Below, in pieces: positions 55,230-64,000 of a stretch of 64,000 bases of DNA. Location of the stretch: assembly GCA_900073065.1 (NCBI GenBank), contig FJOG01000001.1:1254430-1318429 (forward strand). Direction: 5' to 3'. Positions within the stretch are counted from its first letter, which is position 1. Each line of letters opens with the position of its first letter. Position numbers and translations under genes: made by a program. Under the pieces are notes generated by a model that was not told where the DNA came from, did no database searches, and was given only the letters and a program-made list of their open reading frames with translations. The DNA comes from Phialocephala subalpina (lineage: Eukaryota; Ascomycota; Leotiomycetes; Helotiales; Mollisiaceae).

Positions 55230-57194
55230 TTACCAAGCAGACACTTCGAAGTTTTCCTGAATTTGTCAGTGACGGCTCAAGATAGGAGTCTTGATATGCT
55301 TACCTCGGAGAAGTATGTTGTGACTACAGTACGGTCCGCAAACTTTCTTCCTGCGAGAGCGCGGAGTGCTTTGCCTGCGGATTGGGGAGTATCGAATTTG
55401 ACGAAGATCTTTCCAACACCGTTCGACTGTCTGCTGCCACCGCTAGGTCTTGGTACCTTCATATCCAGAACCCTACCGTACTTTTCGCACTCCTCCTTGA
55501 CGTCTTCGCAGATTTCTGCGCAACCTTGTCAGCAGACGGCTAGTTCAAATGGAAAACCTAGAACACACCTTCGTAGTCATCATTGTCGATAAGTTCCTCA
55601 GCCGTAACCATATTGAGCAATTGAAGTACCCGACCGTCCTCGAGTCCCTGTGAGGTAGTGCCAGCAAGCATGGACATGGCGTTGACGCCCATCTCAAGGC
55701 CTGAGACCTGAGTGTGGCCAATACTTGCCCGCTGTACTTTCAGATGCTTGTCTCCAAGTTCCATACCATTGAGACCTTCTACAGCGATATCAGTCGCGAC
55801 AGGGTCGGAGTATTCGCAGAATGCAATGCCCTGTTACTAATCAGCAATGAAATTGGAAAGCTGGAGAGAAAACTTACACGAGACTCCTCAGTACCATTGT
55901 CCTTAACCAAAACAAAAGCCTTCAACTCTCCGAATGAAACCAGGAGTTCAGTGACCTGCTCATCAGTGAGGTAAAGCGGAATATTAGAGATGCAGATCTT
56001 GTTTTGCGTATCGACGACCACATTCGACACAACTCCAGGCTCGTATGGGGTCTCGTCAGTGACTGCTGGAACAATATAATCCTTTGGACGCCGAATCGAA
56101 AGCCCCTTGGTATCACCATTTGCTTTGCCGTTCATGTGCTCGTCGTCCATGGTAATGCCATCAAAAGCAAGAGCCATAGTCGCATCCGCAGGTTGCTTGA
56201 ATTCGAGTAAGGCAAACGAGTGATCCTTCGAAACCTGTGCTGTAATGCATGGGTCAGAACCTTCAGTTACGTTCAAGCCATTCAACTGGAGGTTGAAGAA
56301 ATTGACGATCGACTCCTCATTTACCGATGCAGGGAGGTTATGAACTAGAAGACGCTTTGCTTGTCGAGAGTTAGATGGTTTAAGAGCCGCATTGGTGACT
56401 GAGCCACTGGGTTGCGCCATGAAAGCTTGCAATTTGCTGGGATCCATGGGCTGCTGTCGAGGAGCACCTGGGAGTGGAAACATTCCGGAAAGCTTTGCCT
56501 GCTCTGCTGTAACATTCTCATATCCCGGGGGTTTGATATCCCATTGAGTCAAACGCCTCTTGCGCTCCAAGATGGGGACAATGTCCGTCAGATCCGGTGT
56601 AGGTTCCTTCTTCTTGGGTGGAGGTGTTGGGCTCTTCTGGCGTTGTGCTGCAAATTCGTCGCGATCTTCGCGCCCGCCTCTGTCTCTGTCACCACCACCT
56701 CTGCCACCTCGTCGTCCTCCACCACCGCCTCTTCTGTCATCGAATAAGTCTCTGTCTCTCCTGGGTGGTCTGTCATCGTCTCGTCGGGCATCGCGCCTTG
56801 ATCCACGGTCTCGATCCCACTCTCTATCTCCGCCACCTCTTCGGTCTCTGCCAGAGTATCGATCCTCTCGTTCTCGCTCTCTGTAGTCGCGGCTGCTGGA
56901 ATAGGAGTCTACATCGCCCTCGCGACGGGATGGCCTTGAGCCTCGATGTCCAGGAGATCTTGAGCGCCTTCTATCACGATCACCTCTGTCGCGACGATCA
57001 TCGCGCTATGCTAGGTCAGTATCTTGCTGAAAACATACAAACAATTCTTAACTTACAGGATAATCTCTGGATGATCCATGGCGACCAGAATCTGTTGATG
57101 CTTTCTTGTCAGTAGTAGCTCCACCTTGCTGTTTAGCATTTGCTGAAGACGATGAAGGTGCCATGCCTCTTGATGAGTAGCTGTCGCCGTTCAT
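55230..57194 (-). CDS. U2AF2: U2AF large subunit, 3' splice-site recognition
   Basis: It binds the polypyrimidine tract and recruits U2 snRNP. Five exons (57057-57194, 55878-57005, 55569-55830, 55304-55515, 55230-55256) give 588 residues. The N-terminal 180 residues form an RS/RG-rich domain (many RD, RS and GGRGGGDRDRG repeats). The ULM-like LTQWDIKPPGYENVTAEQAK motif binds the small subunit. RRM1 begins KRLLVHNLPASVNEESIVNF. RRM2 has NKICISNIPLYLTDEQVTEL and GIAFCEYSDP. The C-terminal UHM has LLNMVTAEELIDNDDYEG, EICEDVKEECEKYGRVLDMK and GKIFVKFDTPQSAGKALRAL, ending RTVVTTYFSEENFEVSAW, with the last nine codons on a separate exon. It is divergent from OGG1 (207 bases). Confidence 0.96.
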
Positions 57195-57401
57195 GTTGGC
57201 GATTGCGACTAAATATGAATCGATTATATTTGCTTAGCTCACACACAACGGTGAATGAGTTGTTGCAAGGCTTTGCTAAGCTTAATTTTTGGAAGTCGCG
57301 AAGTAGCTTTTGAAAATTGACGCTAGCGATCCTTGTCGCGGCGAGGCTTCTTCAAGACGCGCCGCCTGGAACTTCGAGAATCTCTCAATTGCTCAACTGT
57401 C

Positions 57402-58718
57402 ATGGCGAATCTGCGTGTCTCGGAATGGCGCAAGCTACCTGTAAGTCTTGCAGAACTCTGCATAGACACAACTTTGCGCTGCGGTCAATCTTTCAGGTGG
57501 AAAAAGCTCAGAGGCGATGAATGGTGAGTCCACAGACCTCGGTTTCTTGAATAGGGGTTAATTGCTCAACAGGACTTGCGCCCTTCACGGTCGAATACTG
57601 TCTTTGAAACAAGACTCTACCCATCTTCATTATCGGACCACGAGACCGAATCTATCATATCCACCTAGCCCACCTTCATCGGCGAGATCATCTGCTGTTG
57701 AGCCCGAAGACGAGGAAACAAAAGCTTTGTTAAAGCATTATTTTAACCTTACACCCGACTTGACTGCTTTGTACGAGCAATGGTCTTTGGTAGACTCGAA
57801 TTTCAAGAAGAGGGCTCCAAAGTTCACGGGAGTTCGCATTCTCAAGCAAGATGCTTGGGAAGCCTTGGTTGGGTTCATATGTAGCAGTAATAATAATATC
57901 ATAAGAATATCACAAATGGTATGCGGTGCTATGAGTTTCATGATTTCAATTGTTAACGTGCTTCCTAGGTCCATAATCTATGCTTACATTATGGCCCTCT
58001 CATAGGCCATATCGATGACCATGCTTTCCATGATTTCCCGACGCCAGAATCTCTTACTGGACCAGGAGTCGAGTCACATCTTAGAGAGCTTGGGTTCGGA
58101 TATCGGGCAGGATATATTGCCAAGACAGCAAAGATGGTTGCCAAAGAGAAGCCAGAGGGATGGCTCCAAAGCTTGTGCAACACCGAGCCATACGATTCCA
58201 ATCCAGACCAGAAACCCCTGCCAGAAGGAGGTCGCGAAGGTTATCGGAAGGCACATGAAGAATTACTTCAACTTCAGGGTGTTGGACCGAAGGTTGCTGA
58301 TTGTGTTTGCTTGATGGGTCTTGGTTGGGGAGAATCTGTACCTGTTGACACTCACGTTTGGCAGATTGCTCAGAGAGACTACAAGTTTGGAAAGGGGAAG
58401 AACAAGAGTCTGACTAAAGCTACGTACGACGCGGTTGGCGATCACTTTAGGCATCTCTGGGGCAAGGAAGCAGGCTGGGCGCATTCAGTTCTGTTTGCTG
58501 CCGACTTGAAGACATTTTCGGAAAGGCTTTCGACTAAAGTCGAGGTCGACGTCGATGAGGTGAAAATCAAGCAAGAGGACGGCACTGTCTTGGATTCCAA
58601 GGTCGTGGTGAAGCGCCAGTATATTAAGGAGGAAGTCAAGGAAGAGCCAGATGATGAGAAACTTGCTATCATTACAGAGACCTCAAGATCTCAAAGGGCA
58701 AAACGAAGGAGGCTCTGA
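57402..58718 (+). CDS. OGG1: 8-oxoguanine DNA glycosylase
   Basis: OGG1 removes 8-oxoguanine from DNA and nicks the strand. Three exons (57402-57523, 57573-57918, 57969-58718) give 405 residues. The N-terminal domain reads CIDTTLRCGQSFRWKK. The helix-hairpin-helix GPD motif is LLQLQGVGPKVADCVCLMGL with the catalytic lysine at about residue 262, and VPVDTHVWQIA holds the catalytic aspartate at about 282. Other hallmarks are EALVGFICSSNNNIIRISQM and LRELGFGYRAGYI. The C-terminal 60 residues are lysine- and glutamate-rich (KIKQEDG, EEVKEEPDDE) with KRRRL at the end, a likely nuclear signal. Confidence 0.96.
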
Positions 58719-58984
58719 GGTGGTACAACCTATGAAGCAATATCATTGTAGAAATAGCACAAAAACATAAATGAAGTAAATGAATCAACCAGATAGACCC
58801 CAACTTAACAAGATTTTATTTACTTACACACTATCGTTTTGAAACTTTCAAGCACTCGTGCCCAAAATACTTGAAGTTGCCCCCCAGCTTTTTAACCTGA
58901 TCCCTGACTTTCTTCGGAGCTTCAAGCGAGACACCTCAAGCAAGCTTCCCCACGTTTTCCTCACACCTTACACCTCACACCACA

Positions 58985-59821
58985 ATGCGATGGCCACCAT
59001 GGTCCACAGAATCCTCGCGGGACAGAGATGATAAGAAGAAACCCATCTCATGGACAGACAACCTCAATGCCACCGATTGGTCGCACTACACCGATCCGCG
59101 AACGATAATTCCAACCATCCTCCTCACGACAACAATCTTGGCTTCTGCTCGCCTGTATCGTACATATCTGCGACGGATACCTGAAGCTGCGCATATTAAG
59201 CCGAAGTTCTTTAGGAAGAGGAGCTTATTTGGCACGGTGACGAGGGTGGGGGATGCGGATAATTTTCATTTGTATCATCAACCTGGTGGGAGGTTGGCTG
59301 GTTGGGGATGGTTACCATGGCGGAGGATTCCTGAGAAGAAGTCGGATTTGAAGAATAATACGGTATGAACTGGCGTATATTGATTGAAGGAGGGAGGCTT
59401 ATGCTGTTGGCAGATACACATTCGACTCGCCGGAATTGATGCCCCAGAAGGAGCTCACTTTGGCAAGACTGCACAACCATATTCGGCAGAAGCATTGGAA
59501 TGGCTGAAGAGTTATGTTATGAACCGGCGAGTGAGGGCCTACATCTACAAGCAAGATCAATATTCTCGGATTGTCGCGACGGTTTTTGTGAGGAGGTTCC
59601 TATTTCAGAAGGACGTAGGCAAGGAGATGCTCAAGAAAGGACTGGCCACAATGTACGAGGCTAAGATGGGTGCTGAATATGGAGACTTCGAGGAAGATTA
59701 CAGAAAGGCAGAGCAGATAGCCAAGCGGAAGAAGCTGGGTATGTGGTCTGGCAAGTCGAAGGACTATGAGAGTCCGATGGACTATAAGAAGAGAACTGCT
59801 GCTCTCAATGAACAAAAATGA
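58985..59821 (+). CDS. LCL3: LCL3, membrane-anchored staphylococcal-nuclease-like protein
   Basis: Two exons (58985-59362, 59414-59821) give 261 residues, as in other fungi. A membrane helix ([18 protein letters not shown]) lies at about residues 41-58, presumably mitochondrial. The SNase domain follows: [38 protein letters not shown] with the catalytic Arg and Glu, [23 protein letters not shown] with the second Arg, and KLGMWS. The tail [10 protein letters not shown] is typical. The exact substrate is not known from the sequence. Confidence 0.94.
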
Positions 59822-59997
59822 ACACCTGCTCAAGTAGAGAATGAGAGACACATACGTCTATTTTTGAGGGAGTGATTTCACATCTGTGGTGGCTATGGTA
59901 AGGGAACATCTTCAGGTGGATACGCAGGTGCTGCTCTGCTGCAAATTGACAGTTGGTAGGCTGCTTACGAGCCTGGGATCAAAAGTCTGTGTTTTAT
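59822..59997. other. 3' flank of LCL3 before a gap
   Basis: No feature recognised. Confidence 0.4.
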
Positions 59998-60422
59998 NNN
60001 NNNNNNNNNNNNNNNNNNNNNNNNNNNNNNNNNNNNNNNNNNNNNNNNNNNNNNNNNNNNNNNNNNNNNNNNNNNNNNNNNNNNNNNNNNNNNNNNNNNN
60101 NNNNNNNNNNNNNNNNNNNNNNNNNNNNNNNNNNNNNNNNNNNNNNNNNNNNNNNNNNNNNNNNNNNNNNNNNNNNNNNNNNNNNNNNNNNNNNNNNNNN
60201 NNNNNNNNNNNNNNNNNNNNNNNNNNNNNNNNNNNNNNNNNNNNNNNNNNNNNNNNNNNNNNNNNNNNNNNNNNNNNNNNNNNNNNNNNNNNNNNNNNNN
60301 NNNNNNNNNNNNNNNNNNNNNNNNNNNNNNNNNNNNNNNNNNNNNNNNNNNNNNNNNNNNNNNNNNNNNNNNNNNNNNNNNNNNNNNNNNNNNNNNNNNN
60401 NNNNNNNNNNNNNNNNNNNNNN
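59998..60422. other. Assembly gap (425 N)
   Basis: All bases are N. Confidence 0.99.
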
Positions 60423-62965
60423 ATCCCAGGCTCGTTAGAAGTTTGCTCTTGCCTCCAAACTTCCATGTCTCCGTATGTTCTACCGATAGCGTCATCCCTT
60501 GGTCTTGGTTATCCTACATCTGTTCTTCGACTTCAGGTATGTTCGCATCTTTACCGTTTTCCTCTTTCTTGCTCACTCTGTTTTCACTCGATTGCAAGCC
60601 ATTCAACCTCCAGCCGTCATCACCCAACCTACATTCCCTCACGACCACAGCCATCTTGTGCTCGAATTTTCGATGCCATTGGGCGCTTCCTATACATATG
60701 GGGTCCGCCCTCAAAGTTCTGCTCAACGCCTTGGGCAGCATCACCTTTGCTTGCTGATAGTAATACCCCTCAGCCAATGCCGGAGACTCAGTTCGATCAT
60801 CGTGAGGCGTCAATGGAGTCATGAGAGACCGCGAGAAACGTCAAATGCTCTACGTGGTAAATTGAGGAATACCCCGTAGGTGGGTTATGAGAGTAGTACA
60901 GCCGAAAAGCGAGCTTATGTCTTAGATATGTGCTCGTCGGTCAGCTCGTTATGTTTGTGAAGACATTAGTCAATACCGGAGGTGCGTAGGACATTGACGC
61001 TACACGTGTTGCAAATCGTAGGATAAGCTGCAATGTAGTGAGTTCTAATTTGAGCAACGTGTAGCAAATCATCTCTCAGTGTCTAAGGAGGAAGCAGAAT
61101 ATTGAGATAGGGAGGTGGGTGATGAAACACCACAATATGGAAATGAATGAACAGAAGAGGCTCGTAATCACGGATTTCTAAATCCCAAAGAAGAAGGGTC
61201 ATTGGTAGAAGTGGCGCGCAACAAACACATCGATACTAAATGTCAAGTCGGAGTGGGACAGTCAGATATGGCAGTAGGGGAACAAAACCTCTAAGTGACT
61301 TCCTCAACGTTAAAAATGAGGCCGGCCATTCTGCCGAAATACAACAAACGACTGCCGAAAGTCGGAGATGGAGCTTATCATTCAGTCGATGTGCAAACGA
61401 ACTTCGATAGAATTTCCGAATGTTGGGGTTTTGGTAGGAGATTGAGACATGGCAGTATATTACATGACAAAGCGTTAGATTTGGGTAGAAGCAACCTGGA
61501 AAGAAGCAGATACCCAACCAAGCACAACACGCTGCAAATCTCTCTACAAGACGGCTTCAGGAAAAAAGCCACGATTATGCAAGACTACAATTTGTTTGAA
61601 GTTTATTTGGCACTTACCACGGAATGAGACTTAAGGTACCAAAGTCCAGAGACCCAAAGCCGAGGAAAGTGCCTGATCAGGCGCTAGCCGTACCAGCTTA
61701 GAACCAGATTTGGAAACGGTGAAACTATCCGTGATAGGAAGTTTGTTTGATCCTGTGTGCATCTTTCAACTTCTCGAGAAGTTTGGACTCGAAATACTTA
61801 CTCTCAAAAGCAAGAACATGGGAGGCATGGAAAGTGAATTATGTAAGCTGGTGATTTCCGAGTACCTCGAGCGAGACGTCTCGTTGTTACAATCGATATT
61901 CCATCCTATCATCCCTAGCTGAGGTGCAGGAATAGTATCTACAAGAAGAAAACAGCACGAGTGAAGCAAAGGTAAATTCTCTCAAACCCGAATTTCAAAT
62001 TCAAAGTTCGACATTCAATGGCCACAGCAACCAACCATCTTGGCCACTCAGACAACAAGAAAGGGACATGAAACACAAAAGGAAACAATTGATAAAATGC
62101 TCGCGGTTGGAATGGAAATAAGATTGCTCCAGCCTTTTGACTCCTGTACCGTGATGTATGTATGAAAGCCTCTGATCCGAGGGCTCTGCGTATGGCACAT
62201 AACACCAGAGTTTGAGCAAAGCGGTTGCTTCTCACCGTAACTCCAGATATAGTATTCCAGTAACGTCTTAATAACCTTCTTATATGATTTACATTTCGAG
62301 CCTCGTGTCGTCAATCGCCAGCCTTGTGTCACCAGAGGGGTGTCAAGCAGATCATCGTGACACAGAATGGCAGGACATCGAGCTCTGACCTCTCCAAACT
62401 GACACAGGCCTGGGGCAAGAAACCCCTTCAAATCCTGCGGAAGGCTTCTACACGTGATAAAAAGCTGTGCAAGACATCATGCTCATGCTCATGCTCTCCA
62501 GCATTTCGGTAGGTTGGTCATTCAGGTCGAAGAGTCCCGTGTCGCGTTCAGGGGAGAAGTAAGATCGTCGTTTGAGATTCGGTTCTGTTCTCTGCAGTTT
62601 GATTGGCCAACTTGGCAAATTCTCAATGTCAAATACTCGCAAGTACCATGGTAACCACAGGCATTCCACTGAAAAGTTCCAAACACCTCCGTAGATGCTG
62701 TGTTCATGTATGTGATGGACGATATATTGATACGTGAACCAGAACATCCGTTTGCTATTTCAGGAGCGCAGCCAAAACTTGAAACTTGAAACTGGAGAAC
62801 TGTTCTTGCTGCGGTTCGTGCGTGCAGGCAGGCGATCGGAGCCAAAAATCATCTGGTGTTTTTGGCCGAAGTGGGACTGCTACGCTGAGCGACATTACAC
62901 GATTTCCAGCCCAGCCATCTTCATTATTCTTTGCGCAGACTGAAGAGTCCAGTGTCGTCGATTTT
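60423..62965. other. Intergenic, no supportable gene
   Basis: About 2.5 kb with only short frames on both strands (up to about 127 codons) and no recognised domain or splice pattern. Slightly AT-rich. It may include a long upstream region of the next gene. Confidence 0.4.
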
Positions 62966-63465
62966 TCACGGACAAACAAGTCAACAAACGGTCATTCCTT
63001 CAATACTCGTGTTTATTACTCGGTCAGTCATCCACGTCATGCATAGAAGACTCTCATATACCCTCCCCCTTTCGTATCCCCTACCTTTGATGCAATACCT
63101 GACGTATAGGGGAAAACACCAGAGAGACGCTCTTTACAAGAATCATACAGTTCAAACACGTTCCTTTGACAGAAACACTCACCATCGGTCCGGTATCCCT
63201 ATTATTCACCCTCCCTCACGGACAAACAAGTCAACAAACGGTCATTCCTTCAATACTCGTGTTTATTACTCGGTCAGTCATCCACGTCATGCATAGAAGA
63301 CTCTCATATACCCTCCCCCTTTCGTATCCCCTACCTTTGATGCAATACCTGACGTATAGGGGAAAACACCAGAGAGACGCTCTTTACAAGAATCATACAG
63401 TTCAAACACGTTCCTTTGACAGAAACACTCACCATCGGTCCGGTATCCCTATTATTCACCCTCCC
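62966..63465. repeat. Perfect 250-bp tandem duplication
   Basis: The segment 62966-63215 is repeated base for base at 63216-63465 (TCACGGACAAACAAG starts both, CCCTCCC ends both). No ORF of interest is in it. It lies 290 bases upstream of the RAX2-like start, so it may be in that gene's promoter or leader. Confidence 0.95.
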
Positions 63466-63755
63466 TCTAATCTAGCGAAGGACGCTTTCGATCTCAGTCT
63501 GCAGCGGCAAACAAACCTCCTCCCTTCAACCACCGCCGACACTCTTTTGACTGATCCGCCAACAACGCGACATATCCGAACGACTCGCTGCGGGCAATTG
63601 CAATTGGCGGACGGGATATCAACTCTGGTCGCTTTTGATGGAATAAGGTCGCGTCTCGATGCCTATCAACGGAAGTGAAGGATTGGTCTGCTGAGCTTCC
63701 AAACCCTCTTCCCGACAATTGTATCGCGGCGCTCCCTGCGCTCCAGCGACGAGCA
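63466..63755 (+). promoter_or_regulatory. Presumed promoter/leader of the RAX2-like gene
   Basis: About 290 bases between the tandem duplication and the start codon. No specific element is claimed. Confidence 0.35.
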
Positions 63756-64000
63756 ATGAAGGTTTCATCATGGCTGAAATCGTCAGCCTTCGATCTTCCG
63801 CCGTTAATCCGTACCGGACTCTTGTTGACATCTCTCGCGCCGACATCTCATGCCATCACCTTCAATCCAATACCTAGCGCGAATCTTGACACCTCGAAGT
63901 TGGGTAGTACAGCGCTGGTTGGCGATTTCAGCGGCATTTCTTTATACCAGTTCGAGGGCCAGAGTGAAGCAGGATTCAACACAAATGGCAGTCAATCTGT
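63756..64000 (+). CDS. RAX2: RAX2-like polarity protein, 5' part only
   Basis: The frame from ATG 63756 stays open to the window edge (81 codons). It starts MKVSSWLKSSAFDLPPLIRT with a hydrophobic segment LLLTSLAPTSHA that looks like a signal peptide. Then comes ITFNPIPSANLDTSKLGSTA, LVGDFSGISLYQFEGQSEAG and FNTNGSQS. The order FxPIPxxNLDxSxLG...GDFxxISLYxxEGQ...NGSQS is that of the N-terminus of fungal Rax2, a membrane protein marking growth sites in polarised growth. The rest of the gene is outside the window. Confidence 0.7.
   Translation, partial: MKVSSWLKSSAFDLPPLIRTGLLLTSLAPTSHAITFNPIPSANLDTSKLGSTALVGDFSGISLYQFEGQSEAGFNTNGSQS

Overview
The window is a gene-dense stretch of nuclear DNA from a filamentous ascomycete (Pezizomycotina; the protein flavour suggests Leotiomycetes, but that is inference). 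Evidence: short spliceosomal introns (about 45-70 nt, GTRNGT donors, CTRAY branch points), tight divergent gene pairs, a mitochondrial-type arginine CPS large subunit, LCL3, RAX2 and a fungal HSPA12-like Hsp70. There are three assembly gaps (20468-20467+908, 41645-42094, 59998-60422). I joined exons by hand; most multi-exon models close in frame with the length expected for the family.

Left part (1-19.8 kb), housekeeping: CPA2 (+, 11 exons), NPL4 (-), SEC66 (+), a small unknown protein (-), ORC3 (-) divergent from a mitochondrial PPR protein (+), and a GPATCH11-like G-patch protein (-). The sixth exon of CPA2 is preceded by a 1.93 kb spliceosomal intron that carries a GIY-YIG nuclease gene with two U1-like zinc fingers, on the host strand, flanked by two identical 12-bp palindromes. 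This is the most unusual item in the window. Other CPA2 introns carry strong hairpins.

Middle part (19.8-42.7 kb), accessory and gene-poor: a gap with AT-rich and GC-hairpin debris, a RanBP2-type zinc-finger gene, and a zinc-finger family present three times (a decayed inverted copy at 22.7-23.2 kb, the longest copy at 27.2-28.8 kb, and a truncated tandem copy at 29.6-30.8 kb, all within one segmental duplication zone). Degenerate minisatellites lie near 25 kb. A seven-transmembrane receptor (32.4-34.0 kb) sits next to a long upstream region with no supportable gene. A few weak ORFs lie at 36-41 kb.

Right part (42.8-64 kb): an HSPA12-like Hsp70 divergent from an unknown protein, a protein whose N-terminus resembles the leader domains of fungal NLR-like proteins, then a compact block for DNA repair, chromatin, translation and splicing: FAN1 nuclease divergent from the COMPASS subunit SDC1 (Dpy-30 motif), RPS13/uS15, U2AF large subunit divergent from OGG1, and LCL3. 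After the third gap comes mostly featureless sequence, a perfect 250-bp tandem duplication, and the 5' end of a RAX2-like gene running off the window edge.
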